Notes: generated by a model from the letters alone, not told the origin. A stretch of 19,814 nucleotides of DNA from Rubrimonas sp036735545 (GCA_036735545.1 DAINOD010000057.1:1-19814); one strand, 5' to 3'; counted from the stretch's first letter, positions 9,828 through 19,379 are shown. Numbers and translations are program-made.

Positions 9828-10868
9828 TCAGAGTCGGCCCGGGGCTGGCCCGTGGCTGCCGCGCAGCACCAGCGCGGGGCGGGTCAGGCGGCTTTCGGGC
9901 GGCGCGCCGGGGCGCTCGACGGCCCGCAGCGCCATGGCCGCGATCTCGCGCGCGCAGTCGCCGATGCGCCCGTCGAAGGTGGTCAGACCCGGTCGGACAT
10001 GGGCGGCGGCGGGGATGTCGTCGAAGCCCACCACCGACAGATCGCCGGGCACGGAAAGCCCCAGCCGCCCCGCCGCCTCCATCGCCGCCAGCGCCAGCGT
10101 GTCGAACAGCCCGATCACCGCCGTGGGCCGGTCCGGGCGGCTCAGCAGCGCGTGCAGGGCCGCGGCGCGCCCGTCGGCGTCGAAGCGCGGGTTGACCACG
10201 GTCTCGATTCGGAGATCCGGGTCGGCCCGGCGGGCGGCGGCGGCCGTCAGGCCCTCGGCGCGGACGCGGCGGAAGGTCATGGCTTCGGCGATGTCGACGA
10301 GCGCGATGCGCCGGTGGCCCAGCCCGTAGAGCAGCTCGAAGGCCTCGGCGAAGGCCGCAGCCCCGTCGGTGTCGAGCCAGGCGAAGGGCGCTCCCTCCGC
10401 CATCACGCGGCCATGGGCGACGAAGGGAAAGCCGCGGGCGGCCAGCCACGCGACGCGCGGGTCGGCCTCGGTCGTGCGCGCCAGCACCAGCGCGTCGGCG
10501 CGCCCCGCCTCGACCACGTTCTGGATGACCGCGAGTTCAGACTTGCCCGCCGGCGTGGCGGCGAGGAACAGGTCCACGTCTCGCCCGGCGAAGCCGTCGG
10601 TGAGTCCGGCGACGAACTCGCCGAGAAAGGCGTCCTCGACCCCGTGCCCGCGCACCGGCAGCACCAGCCCCACGAAACCCGAGCGCCCCCGCACCAGCGC
10701 CCGCGCCGCGCTGTTGGGGACGTAGCCCAGCTCTCGCGCCGCCGCCGCCACCCGCTCCCGCGTCGCCAGCGCGATGCGCTCGTGGCCGGCGAGCGCGCGC
10801 GAGACCGTCGCCACCGACACGTCGAGCCGGGTAGCGAGGTCGCGCAAAGTCGCAGCCCTCAGGGACAA
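9828..10868 (-). CDS. LacI family transcriptional regulator
   Basis: Predicted ligand-responsive repressor of the downstream importer/hydrolase operon. With a TTG start the product has 346 residues. The helix-turn-helix is TLRDLATRLDVSVATVSRAL at 7-26, the hinge helix PNSAARALVRGRS at 51-63, and the rest is a periplasmic-binding-protein-like effector domain. I chose TTG at 10868 because a strong GGGAGG sits 5 bases upstream and the protein then begins just before the HTH, as usual in this family. The alternative in-frame GTG at 10907 would add 13 residues and has no Shine-Dalgarno. lacI is the first gene of the cluster, so autoregulation together with the operon from one operator is likely. 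The inducer is unknown. Confidence 0.92.
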   Translation of the reverse strand: MSLRAATLRDLATRLDVSVATVSRALAGHERIALATRERVAAAARELGYVPNSAARALVRGRSGFVGLVLPVRGHGVEDAFLGEFVAGLTDGFAGRDVDLFLAATPAGKSELAVIQNVVEAGRADALVLARTTEADPRVAWLAARGFPFVAHGRVMAEGAPFAWLDTDGAAAFAEAFELLYGLGHRRIALVDIAEAMTFRRVRAEGLTAAAARRADPDLRIETVVNPRFDADGRAAALHALLSRPDRPTAVIGLFDTLALAAMEAAGRLGLSVPGDLSVVGFDDIPAAAHVRPGLTTFDGRIGDCAREIAAMALRAVERPGAPPESRLTRPALVLRGSHGPAPGRL

Positions 10869-10919
10869 GCCCGCCTCCCGAAAATCTCCATTCTTCGAGA
10901 AAATCACGAAGCCGCGCGC

Positions 10920-10937
10920 GTTGCAAACGTTTTAACG
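10920..10937. promoter_or_regulatory. candidate LacI-type operator and lacI promoter
   Basis: AAACGTTT (10925-10932) is a CG-centred palindrome of the kind bound by LacI family proteins, flanked by TTGC on the left and TAA on the right, close to the TTGCAAACG half-site style. It is in the only AT-richer patch between the divergent lacI and gltS genes. On the - strand TTGCAA (10921-10926) could be a -35 with a weak TTTTCT 17 bases on (10898-10903), so binding would block it. The outer arms of the palindrome are imperfect. Confidence 0.5.
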
Positions 10938-11015
10938 CCTCCCTTTGCGATCATGCGGATTGCCAGAAGCCCCGCCCGCGACTAAGCGCCGACGGCCCGG
11001 CGGAGGAGCCTGTCC

Positions 11016-12233
11016 ATGGACCATGCGTCGATCCTGTCCGCGCCCGACTTCCTGTCGCTGGCGCTCGGCGTCTCGGTCTACCTGCTCGGGGTGGCGCTCA
11101 CGCGGCGCTTCGCCTTCCTGCGCGCGGCCACGATACCGGAGCCTGTCACCGGCGGGCTGCTCGCCGCGCTGGCCGTCTGGGCGTTCCACCTTGCGACCGG
11201 GCTGTCGGTCGAGTTCGACATGCAGACCCGCGACCGGCTGCTGGTGCTGTTCTTCGCCGCGGTGGGCGTGAACGCGCGGCTGGCCGATCTCTGGGCGGGC
11301 GGGCGGACGCTCGCGATCCTGTGCGCGCTGACCGCGATCTATGTGTTCCTGCAGAACGGCGTCGGCGCGGCGGGCGCGGCGGCCTTCGGCCTGCCGCAGG
11401 CGGCGGGGCCGATGCTGGGCTCGGTGGCGCTGGTGGGCGGGCACGGGACGACCGTCGCCTGGGCGCCCATCGTGGCGCGCGACTTCGGCTTCGCCGGCGC
11501 GGCGGAGACCGGCATCGCCATGGCGACGCTCGGGCTGGTTGTGGCGAGCCTGATCGGCGGGCCGCTGGCCGGCTTCATCATCCGCCGGCGCGGTCTTCAG
11601 GGCGAGGGCGCGCTGGCCGCCGCCGCCGCGCCACACGGCATGGCCGAGGAGAGCGACACCGCGCCCATCGACAAGCTGGGCTTCATGCGCGCGTTTCTCG
11701 TGATCGACGTGGCCGTGGTGCTGGGGGTCTTGGTCCACGGCCCGATCGTCGCCGCGGGCGTGAAGCTGCCGCTGTTCGTGCCCTGCATGATCATGGGCAT
11801 CGTGCTCTCGAACACCCTGCCCTATCTGTTCCCGCGCATGCCCTGGCCCGCCCGCAGCCCATCGGTGGCGCTGATCTCGGGCTTCTGTCTGTCGACCTTC
11901 CTCGCCATGTCGCTGATGAGCATGCAGCTCTGGACGCTGGCCGAGGTCGCGGGCCCGCTGCTGGGCGTCATGGCGGCGCAGACCACGCTGGCGGTCGCCT
12001 TCACGCTGTTCGTGCTGTTTCCGCTGCTGGGGCGCGACTATCAGGCGGCGGTGCTGAGCGCAGGCTTCACGGGGCTCGCGCTCGGCGCGACGCCCACGGC
12101 CGTCGCCAGCATGACGGCGGTGGTCAAGCGCTTCGGCCCCGCGCCCAACGCCTTCGTGCTGTTGCCGCTGGTCTCGGCCTTCTTCGTCGACCTCGTGAAC
12201 GTGGTCGCGATCCAGTTCTTCCTCAACCGCTGA
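11016..12233 (+). CDS. gltS: sodium/glutamate symporter family protein
   Basis: An inner-membrane, sodium-coupled symporter of the ESS (GltS) family; 405 residues with about ten hydrophobic helices in two similar halves. Diagnostic pieces are IPEPVTGG (40-47) in the first half, LVGGHGTTVAW (139-149), which is highly conserved in GltS, and a second-half counterpart near LALGATPTAVASM. The ATG has GGAGGAG 7 bases upstream. It is transcribed divergently from lacI, with the operator candidate between them, so shared regulation is possible but unproven. Its 3' end overlaps the convergent DUF934 gene by 11 bases. Glutamate is the founding substrate of the family; other dicarboxylic amino acids or anions cannot be excluded from sequence. 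Confidence 0.88.
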   Translation: MDHASILSAPDFLSLALGVSVYLLGVALTRRFAFLRAATIPEPVTGGLLAALAVWAFHLATGLSVEFDMQTRDRLLVLFFAAVGVNARLADLWAGGRTLAILCALTAIYVFLQNGVGAAGAAAFGLPQAAGPMLGSVALVGGHGTTVAWAPIVARDFGFAGAAETGIAMATLGLVVASLIGGPLAGFIIRRRGLQGEGALAAAAAPHGMAEESDTAPIDKLGFMRAFLVIDVAVVLGVLVHGPIVAAGVKLPLFVPCMIMGIVLSNTLPYLFPRMPWPARSPSVALISGFCLSTFLAMSLMSMQLWTLAEVAGPLLGVMAAQTTLAVAFTLFVLFPLLGRDYQAAVLSAGFTGLALGATPTAVASMTAVVKRFGPAPNAFVLLPLVSAFFVDLVNVVAIQFFLNR

Positions 12234-12627
12234 GGGCGCGGCGCCGGGCGAAGGGCGGCGCCGCGCGCCCCTTGGCCGCCGCCCAGTCCGCAGCGCCCTG
12301 CCGGGCGTGGGTGGCGTCGTCCACCGCCACCTCGTCGAAGCCGCAGGCGCGGGCGAAGGCGAACTGGTCGGGGATCAGATGACCCACCGCCCGCAGGCGC
12401 CCTCCGTAGCCCAGATCGCGCAGCCGCCGCGCGAGGCTGAAGCCGCGCCCGTCGGAGAACTTCGGAAAGTCCACGGCGATCAGCGCGAAGCGGTTCGAGG
12501 CGGCCGTCAGCGCCTCCGGCTCGGCGTCGGGCGAGACCAGCACGCGCAGCCCGCTTCCCTCCCCCGCCTCGGCGAGCGGGATCAGCGCCCCGTCGTCGGG
12601 CGCGACGCCCCGGTCGGTCACGATCAT
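12223..12627 (-). CDS. DUF934 family protein, sulfur-assimilation associated
   Basis: A 134-residue soluble protein of the DUF934 family, last gene of the cys operon. The family core is recognisable: AVDFPKFSDGRGFSLARRLRD at about 61-81 followed by LRAVGHLIPDQ and the C-terminal ARACGFDEVAVDD. DUF934 proteins are found beside cysI/cysH in many proteobacteria; no biochemical activity is established. The start is the ATG at 12627, only 4 bases after the cysH stop. The frame stays open further upstream to 12831, but that is inside cysH. The 3' end overlaps convergent gltS by 11 bases. A helper role for sulfite reductase, such as electron delivery or assembly, is a guess from context. Confidence 0.85.
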   Translation of the reverse strand: MIVTDRGVAPDDGALIPLAEAGEGSGLRVLVSPDAEPEALTAASNRFALIAVDFPKFSDGRGFSLARRLRDLGYGGRLRAVGHLIPDQFAFARACGFDEVAVDDATHARQGAADWAAAKGRAAPPFARRRALSG

Positions 12628-12631
12628 CGGC

Positions 12632-13355
12632 TCACACCCTGTCCATCGGCGCCGCGTCGCCGGGCGCGCGCAGCACGCGCCCGTCCACGACATGGATGCC
12701 GCATTCCTCCTTGGCCCGCCCGCGCCAGCGGCCCGCCCGCGGGTCCTCGCCCGGGCGCACCGGCGTCGTGCAGGGCGCGCAGCCGATCGAGGGGTAGCCC
12801 CGCGCCGCCAGCGGATGCGCCGGCAGCCCATGGCGGGCGATGTAGGCGCGCACGTCCTGCATGCTCCAGTCCCACAGCGGGTTCAGCTTGATCCGCCCCG
12901 CCGCGTCCGCCTCCACCGGCTGCAAGGCGGCGCGCGAGCGCGACTGGGACCGTTTGCGCCCCGATATCCACGCGTCGAAACCCGCCAGCGCCCTCTCCAG
13001 CGGCGCCACCTTGCGCATGGCGCAGCAGGCGTCGGGGTCGGACGCGTGCAGCGCGCCGTGCGGGTCCGCGGCCGCCACCGCGCCGGCGTCCGGCCGCAGG
13101 TGGCGCACGTCGCGCAGGCCCAGCAGCGCCGCGACCCCGGCCTGATAGGCGATGGTCTCGGGAAACAGCATCTCGGTCTGGCCGAACAGGACCGGGGTGG
13201 CCGGGTCCACCTGCGCCACCATGTGCAACAGCGCCACGGACTCAGCGCCGAAGGACGACACGAGCGCCACCCGCCCGGCGAAGTCGCGCGTCAGCGCCGC
13301 CGCCACCGCCGCCCGCGCGTCGAGCGCGGCGTAGTCGACGGCGGGCGCGAAGCTC

Positions 13356-13366
<11 letters not shown>
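12632..13366 (-). CDS. cysH: assimilatory adenylylsulfate (APS) reductase
   Basis: Reduces activated sulfate to sulfite with a thioredoxin-type donor; cytosolic, 244 residues. The product has the two cysteine pairs that ligate a 4Fe-4S cluster in APS-type reductases, DACCAMRK (C114, C115) and SIGCAPC (C196, C199), and the catalytic cysteine in EECGIH (C222). These make APS rather than PAPS the likely substrate. The nucleotide-binding SSFGAES (37-43) is present. The usual LDT before the LFPET segment is changed to GQT (residues 62-64), a departure at a normally conserved aspartate. The ATG at 13366 overlaps the cysI 3' end by 11 bases and has GAGGAGG upstream. DUF934 follows after 4 bases. Confidence 0.95.
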
Positions 13367-15040
<1,674 letters not shown>

Positions 15041-15041
<1 letters not shown>

Positions 15042-15343
15042 CAGAGCTTCTCCGCCTGACGGCCCAGATCGGGGCGGTTGGAGGGGCCGCGGGTGCGATA
15101 GACCTCGCGGAAGTGGGTCGGGACAGGCGCGCCGGTCTCCAGCGAGACCTCCGCCAGATAGGGGTCGACCACCGCGCCGGGCTGCGCCGCGGCGGCCAGC
15201 AGCGCCTCGGCAACAGCGGCGTCGCGCGCCACGGCCGCCTCGTCCAGCCGTCGCGTCCAGCCGTGGGCGGGGGTCAGATACACCACGTCGCCGACGAACA
15301 GGTCGTTGGCGCTGACGATCTTCGGGATGAAGGCCTTCGCCAT
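15041..15343 (-). CDS. DUF2849 family protein, sulfite reductase partner gene
   Basis: A 100-residue soluble protein with the DUF2849 pattern: an N-terminal IVSANDLFVGDVVYLTPAHGW (10-30), a central alanine-rich helix and a C-terminal LAEVSLETGAPVPTHFREVYRTRGPSNRPD block, with no cysteines. It lies between cysG and cysI with 3 bases on one side and a shared TGATG on the other, so it should be made in step with CysI. The family is largely alphaproteobacterial and seen beside cysI; its role is unknown. It might help siroheme transfer or electron supply to CysI, but the sequence offers no cofactor motif to decide. Confidence 0.87.
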
Positions 15344-15346
15344 CGT

Positions 15347-16765
15347 TCAGGCCCCCGCCGCCAGCGCCAGCGACAGCACGCTGGGCTCGACCCGCTCCAG
15401 AGCCTCCAGCGCGCCCCGCGGCGCGAGGCCGAGGAACAGGATGGCCGGCCCCCCGATCCCCGCCTCAGCCAGCGCCTCGGGCAGCCGGCGCAGGGGCGCC
15501 GCGACGATCTTCTGCTCGGGTCGGCTGGCGTTCTCCACCGCCGTCACCGGCGTCTCGGGGTCGGCGCCGTGCAGCATCAGGCGGCCCTGGATGAAGCGCG
15601 CCGCGCGCACGCCCATGTAGATCGCGGCCGCCTGCCCGGGGCCCGCGAGCCCCTTCCAGTCGTGTTCCGCGAACCCGTCCACGTCATGGCCGGTGATCAG
15701 GCGGAAGCCCTTGTTGCGCCCGCGCTTCGTCAGGCTGACCCGGATCGCCGCCGCCGCCGCCGCCGCCGAAGTGATCCCCGGCACGATCTCGAACGCCACG
15801 CCGGCCGCGTCCAGCGCGTCCATCTCCTCGTCCAGCCGCCCGAAGACCGCGGGGTCGCCCGACTTCAGCCGCACAACATGGGCGCCCGAGCGCGCGTGCG
15901 CGACCATCAGCGCCTCGATGTCGGCCTGCCTCCAGCTCTCGCCGTAGGGGGTCTTGCCCACCTCCACGATCACCGCCTCGCGCCGGGCCAGCTCCAGCAC
16001 CGCCGCGGGAACGAGCCTGTCGTGGATGACCACGTCCGCCTCGTGCAGCAGCCGCCGCGCCTTCAGCGTCAGCAGCTCCGGGTCGCCCGGCCCCGCGCCC
16101 ACCAGCGCCACCCGGCCCGGCTCCGCGGCCGCGCCCAGCGTTTCGGCGAGCAGCGTGGGCAGCAGGGCGCGCACGGCGTCCTCGCCGCCTTCCGCCAGCG
16201 CCCGCGGCCCCTCGACGTCGTAGTAGCGGCTCCAGAAGTCGCGCCGCGCGCGTCCCATCGGCAGCGCCTCCGCCGCATGGCGAAAGCCCTGCCCGATGCG
16301 CGCCAGCACGCCGAGGCCGGGGCTGAGGCGCTCCTCGACGTCGGCCTTCACGCGCCGCGCGAGCACCGGCGCCGCCCCCTCGGTGCCGATGGCCACCACC
16401 AGCGGCGCGCGGTCCACGATGGCGGGGGTGATGACGTCGCTGCCCTCCAGATCGTCGACGATGTTCACCAGCGCCCCGGCGCGCCGCCCGATCGCCGCCG
16501 CGCGCGCGTCCTCGGCCGGCTCGGCGTTGGCGCCGTAGAGCAGCGCGGCGCAGAGCGCGTCGCCCTCCGCGACCGGCCGCGCCACCAGGATCAGCCGGCC
16601 CTCCTGCGCCCAGCGCAGCACCTCCGGCGCCGGGTCGGCCGCATAGACCGCCACCCGCGCCTCGGTCTTCAGCAACAGCCGCAGCTTGGCGACGGCCGTC
16701 TCGCCGCCGCCGGAGACGACCACGCGACGGCCACGCAGGTCGCGGAACAGGGGGAAGTGGCGCAT
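15347..16765 (-). CDS. cysG: siroheme synthase, multifunctional
   Basis: Makes siroheme for CysI from uroporphyrinogen III; 472 residues. The N-terminal third is the precorrin-2 dehydrogenase/sirohydrochlorin ferrochelatase module, with the NAD-binding VVVSGGGETAVAKL (15-28) and the catalytic aspartate in NIVDD (D104 by match to Salmonella CysG). C-terminal from about 217 is the SAM-dependent uroporphyrinogen III methyltransferase, with LVGAGPGDPELLTLKA (221-236), HDRLV (D249), GKTPYG (K271) and VRLKSGDPAVFGR. A run of seven alanines from seven repeated codons (about 15747-15767) follows the GITS motif. The ATG at 16765 has GGAGAG upstream. It is first in the cys operon and divergent from an Lrp-type regulator. 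Confidence 0.95.
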   Translation of the reverse strand: MRHFPLFRDLRGRRVVVSGGGETAVAKLRLLLKTEARVAVYAADPAPEVLRWAQEGRLILVARPVAEGDALCAALLYGANAEPAEDARAAAIGRRAGALVNIVDDLEGSDVITPAIVDRAPLVVAIGTEGAAPVLARRVKADVEERLSPGLGVLARIGQGFRHAAEALPMGRARRDFWSRYYDVEGPRALAEGGEDAVRALLPTLLAETLGAAAEPGRVALVGAGPGDPELLTLKARRLLHEADVVIHDRLVPAAVLELARREAVIVEVGKTPYGESWRQADIEALMVAHARSGAHVVRLKSGDPAVFGRLDEEMDALDAAGVAFEIVPGITSAAAAAAAIRVSLTKRGRNKGFRLITGHDVDGFAEHDWKGLAGPGQAAAIYMGVRAARFIQGRLMLHGADPETPVTAVENASRPEQKIVAAPLRRLPEALAEAGIGGPAILFLGLAPRGALEALERVEPSVLSLALAAGA

Positions 16766-16892
16766 GGCGGCTCTCCGACGCTTCGGCTCGCCTCCAATCT
16801 AGAATTCTGTCCCTTTGGAAGATAGGATCGCGCAGGAATAAGGAACGTCTTCCTCCGCCGTGCAGCAAAGCAGCCGAATGTCCCGGAACCCC
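16766..16892. promoter_or_regulatory. divergent control region of cysG operon and Lrp-type regulator
   Basis: This is the AT-richest stretch of the right half. It contains the palindrome AGAATTCT (16801-16808), overlapping TCTAGA, and the inverted repeat AGGAA-N4-TTCCT (16841-16854). On the + strand TTGGAA (16815-16820) and AATAAG (16837-16842), 16 bases apart, form a modest promoter match for the regulator gene. No clean promoter is visible for cysG. Any of the repeats could be sites for the adjacent regulator; that is inference. Confidence 0.45.
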
Positions 16893-17375
16893 ATGCCAAC
16901 AGGAACACCCGTCGCCCTCGACGCGCTCGACCGGAAGATCCTCGTCGCGCTGCAGCGCGACGCGACCCCCTCGCTCGACGACCTCGCCCGCGAGGTGGGC
17001 GCGTCGAAGACCCCGGTATGGAACCGGATCCGCAAGATGCGCGAGGCCGGCGTCATCGATCGCCAGGTGGCCATCGTCAACCCCGAGGCGGTGGGCCTCG
17101 GCGCCTGCTTCTTCGTGCTGGTCCGCACCTCCCGGCACGAGACGGACTGGCTGGAGAAGTTCGTCCGCGCCGTGCAGACGATGCCCGAGATCGTCTCCGC
17201 CCACCGCCTCGCCGGCGAGATCGACTATGTGCTGCAGGTCCGCGTGGCCGACGCGAAGGCCTACGACGCGTTCTATCGCCGGCTGATCGCGCAGGTGAGC
17301 ATCTTCAACGTCACCTCGCTGCTGTCGATGGAGGAGATCAAGGCGACCACGGCGCTGGCGTTGCCGGAGAGCTGA
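16893..17375 (+). CDS. Lrp/AsnC family regulator, DecR-like
   Basis: A DNA-binding regulator that senses a small molecule, probably an amino acid; 160 residues from this start. The N-terminal helix-turn-helix is SLDDLAREVGASKTPVWNRI (about 27-46), followed by the RAM ligand-binding domain with LAGEIDYVLQVRVADAKAYD. The segments VALDALDRKIL, the TPVWNRI recognition helix, AGEIDY and the ending SMEEIKATTAL recall E. coli DecR (YbaO), a cysteine-responsive member, from memory. The start is uncertain: ATG 16893 has GGAA 4-5 bases upstream; ATG 16878 and GTG 16860 are also in frame but without a good Shine-Dalgarno. Divergent placement against the cys operon suggests control of sulfur assimilation, probably with autoregulation. 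Confidence 0.88.
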   Translation: MPTGTPVALDALDRKILVALQRDATPSLDDLAREVGASKTPVWNRIRKMREAGVIDRQVAIVNPEAVGLGACFFVLVRTSRHETDWLEKFVRAVQTMPEIVSAHRLAGEIDYVLQVRVADAKAYDAFYRRLIAQVSIFNVTSLLSMEEIKATTALALPES

Positions 17376-17527
17376 GCCTTCACCGAGGGCGCGGCCGATG
17401 CGCGGGCCTTGCGCCAGCGGGCCGCTTCGATCAGGGATCGCGCGCCGGCCGCTCGTTCGTCGGACAGGCGGCCAGTCCGCCTGCGAGCCCTGAGCGTCGG
17501 CCCCGACCCGTGCCCCGGAGACCGCCC

Positions 17528-18388
17528 GTGCGTCGCGACGCCCTCAACCTTTCGGCCGCCGCCGCCTCCATCGCCGTCGCGCTGACGCTGGTCGGCCTGA
17601 AGGGCTGGGCGCAGATCGAGACGGCCTCCCTCGCCATCGCCGCGAGCCTCGTGGACAGCGTTCTCGACCTCATGGTCTCGCTGGCCAACCTCGCCGCGCT
17701 GCGCTACGCGGCGCGGCCCGCCGACGCCGACCACCGCTTCGGCCACACCGCCGCCGAGGACATCGCCGCGCTTGCGCAGGCGGTGGTCGTGTCGCTGTCG
17801 GCGCTCTGGATCGCCGCCAGCGCCGCCGGCCGCCTCGTCGAGCCCGCGCCGCTCGCGGCGGAGGGTCTCGGGCTCGCGGTCATGATCGCCTCCCTGGCGC
17901 TGACCGGGGGGCTGGTGTGGTGGCAGGACCGGGTGGCGGCGCGCACCGGCTCGCGGATCATCCGCGCCGACATGGCCCATTACCTGTCCGACTTTCTGCC
18001 GCTTGGCGCGGCGATGATCGCGCTTGCCGGCTCGCGCTTTCTCGGCGCCCACTGGCTCGATCCGGCGCTGGCGCTGGCGGCGGCCGCGTGGATCCTGCGC
18101 ACCGGCCTCGTGATCGGCCGCGGCGCGTGGGACGGGCTCATGGACCGCGAAGCCCCCCCCGAGACGGTCGCCCGGATCGCCGCCATCGCCGACGCGACCC
18201 AGGGGCTGCGCGGCTGGCACGACCTGAAGACGCGGACGTCTGGGACCAAGCTCTTCGTGCAGATCCACGTCGAGATCGACGGCGCCCTGCCGCTGAAACA
18301 CGCCCACGCCATCGGCGAGCGGCTGCGCCGCGACATCCTCGCCCTCGGCGAGGATGTCGACGTCATCGTGCACAAGGACCCCGCCTGA
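17528..18388 (+). CDS. cation diffusion facilitator, FieF-like metal exporter
   Basis: An inner-membrane proton-coupled exporter of divalent cations such as Fe(II) or Zn(II); 286 residues, six hydrophobic helices and a cytoplasmic metallochaperone-like C-terminal domain. The transport-site residues match FieF: SLVDSVLD gives D43 and D47 in helix 2, and ADMAHYLSD gives H151 and D155 in helix 5. The second site resembles FieF too, in DHRFGH (68-73). The C-terminal domain has HDLKTRTSG and VQIHVEID, ending in VIVHKDP as in FieF. The start is GTG at 17528 with GGAG 7 bases upstream; the open frame upstream is non-coding. In the 152-base gap before it, only a small CAGGCGG/CCGCCTG hairpin (17465-17483) is visible. 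The metal is not determined. Confidence 0.92.
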   Translation: MRRDALNLSAAAASIAVALTLVGLKGWAQIETASLAIAASLVDSVLDLMVSLANLAALRYAARPADADHRFGHTAAEDIAALAQAVVVSLSALWIAASAAGRLVEPAPLAAEGLGLAVMIASLALTGGLVWWQDRVAARTGSRIIRADMAHYLSDFLPLGAAMIALAGSRFLGAHWLDPALALAAAAWILRTGLVIGRGAWDGLMDREAPPETVARIAAIADATQGLRGWHDLKTRTSGTKLFVQIHVEIDGALPLKHAHAIGERLRRDILALGEDVDVIVHKDPA

Positions 18389-18406
18389 GCGCCCCGCGTC
18401 CGAGCC

Positions 18407-18874
18407 TCACCCCCGGTGATAGGGCCCGCCGCCGAGAATGGTGGCCGCGCGGTAGAGTTGCTCGGCCAACATCACGCGCGCCAGCATGTGCGGCCATACC
18501 ATCGGCCCGAACGACAGCGTCAGCGAAGCCTTCTCGCGCACCGCCTCGCCATGCCCGTCAGCGCCGCCGATCGCGAAGGCGAGATCGCGGGCTCCGCCGT
18601 CGCGAAAGAGGGCGAGGCGCGCGGCGAAGGCGGGGCTGTCCAGCGCCCGCCCGCGCTCGTCGAGCGTCACCAGCGGGCCCTCGGGCGCGGCCGACAGCAG
18701 CAGCGCCGCCTCGGCCTCGGCGCCGCGACCGCGCTTGTCCTCGACCTCTACGAGCCGCGCCGGACCAAGGCCCAGCGCGCGGCCCGCAGCGTCGAAGCGC
18801 GCGAGATAGTCGGCCACGAGGTTCGCCTCCGGCCCGGCGCGGAGCCGGCCGACGGCCAGCAGATGCAGGCGCAC
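18407..18874 (-). CDS. rlmH: 23S rRNA (pseudouridine1915-N3)-methyltransferase
   Basis: Methylates pseudouridine 1915 in helix 69 of 23S rRNA on assembled 70S ribosomes, using SAM; a small SPOUT-class enzyme that works as a dimer. The 155-residue length matches the family. Visible landmarks are LDERG (71-75), the SAM-knot FAIGGADGHG (100-109), LSFGPMVWPHMLARVMLAEQLYRA, and the C-terminal GGPYHRG (149-155) that contributes to the active site. The start is GTG at 18874, 13 bases after the rsfS stop, with no clear Shine-Dalgarno, so translation may depend on coupling to rsfS. The rsfS-rlmH pairing is very common in bacteria, which supports both calls. It converges on the cation exporter with an 18-base gap. 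Confidence 0.96.
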   Translation of the reverse strand: MRLHLLAVGRLRAGPEANLVADYLARFDAAGRALGLGPARLVEVEDKRGRGAEAEAALLLSAAPEGPLVTLDERGRALDSPAFAARLALFRDGGARDLAFAIGGADGHGEAVREKASLTLSFGPMVWPHMLARVMLAEQLYRAATILGGGPYHRG

Positions 18875-18887
18875 GCGTTTGGCGCGT

Positions 18888-19268
18888 TCAGGCCGAGGCG
18901 GCGCGGGCCCTGACGTCGGCCGGGGCCGCCCACATCTTCTCGAGCTGATAGAAGGCGCGGACCTCGGGGCGGAAAAGGTGGACGATCACGTCGCCGCAAT
19001 CGATCAGCACCCAGTCGCCCACATCCTTGCCTTCCGACCGCGCCGACCTGCCGAAGCGCTCCTTGAAGCGTTCGAGCAGCTTCTCGGCCATCGCGGACAC
19101 CTGGCGCGTGGACCGGCCCGAGGCGATCACCATGTGGTCGGCCATGGGCGACTTGCCGCGCAGGTCGATGGACACGACCTCCTCGGCCTTGTCGTCGTCC
19201 AGCGAGGCCAGCACCAGCGCCAACGTGTTCTCGGCGCCATTCCTTTCCGCCGCACGCGCAGCCAGCAT
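18888..19268 (-). CDS. rsfS: ribosomal silencing factor RsfS
   Basis: Binds ribosomal protein uL14 on the 50S subunit and blocks joining of the 30S, lowering translation in starvation and aiding 50S maturation. The 126-residue product shows the family core: ASLDDDKAEEVVSIDLRGKS (21-40), ADHMVIASGRSTRQV (43-57), and the C-terminal DWVLIDCGDVIVHLF with YQLEKMW (107-113). The assigned start is ATG at 19268, the first in-frame standard start, although the preceding GGGGCC is a weak ribosome site; the N-terminal ~15 residues are longer than in E. coli and could be partly untranslated. A good promoter lies about 110 bases upstream. rlmH follows in the same transcript. Confidence 0.95.
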   Translation of the reverse strand: MLAARAAERNGAENTLALVLASLDDDKAEEVVSIDLRGKSPMADHMVIASGRSTRQVSAMAEKLLERFKERFGRSARSEGKDVGDWVLIDCGDVIVHLFRPEVRAFYQLEKMWAAPADVRARAASA

Positions 19269-19379
19269 CGGCCCCGCGACGACGTGGGCGCGCGATGCGC
19301 CCCCAGCGAGCTGTTCGGTCAGAACGCCCTCCCCTGTTCTGCGGCCGCGGGCGAGGTCCCGGCGGCGTCAGACCCTCTT

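Noticed and set aside
9787..10449. In-frame extension of the solute-binding protein upstream of 9786
   Set aside because: It would run through lacI in another frame; the ATG at 9786 is followed by a textbook signal peptide and preceded by a good ribosome site.
12628..12831. N-terminal extension of the DUF934 protein into cysH
   Set aside because: The extra residues are arginine/alanine-rich shadow sequence of cysH; the family match begins at ATG 12627.
16893..17375. Siroheme decarboxylase (AhbA/AhbB/NirD-like) instead of a regulator
   Set aside because: Those enzymes also resemble AsnC and would suit a cysG neighbour, but this protein has an intact helix-turn-helix and a RAM domain matching DecR-type regulators, and no heme-biosynthesis genes are near.
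17018..17527. N-terminal extension of the cation exporter overlapping the Lrp-type gene
   Set aside because: The upstream part is low-complexity and overlaps a real gene; homology to FieF begins right after GTG 17528, which has its own Shine-Dalgarno.
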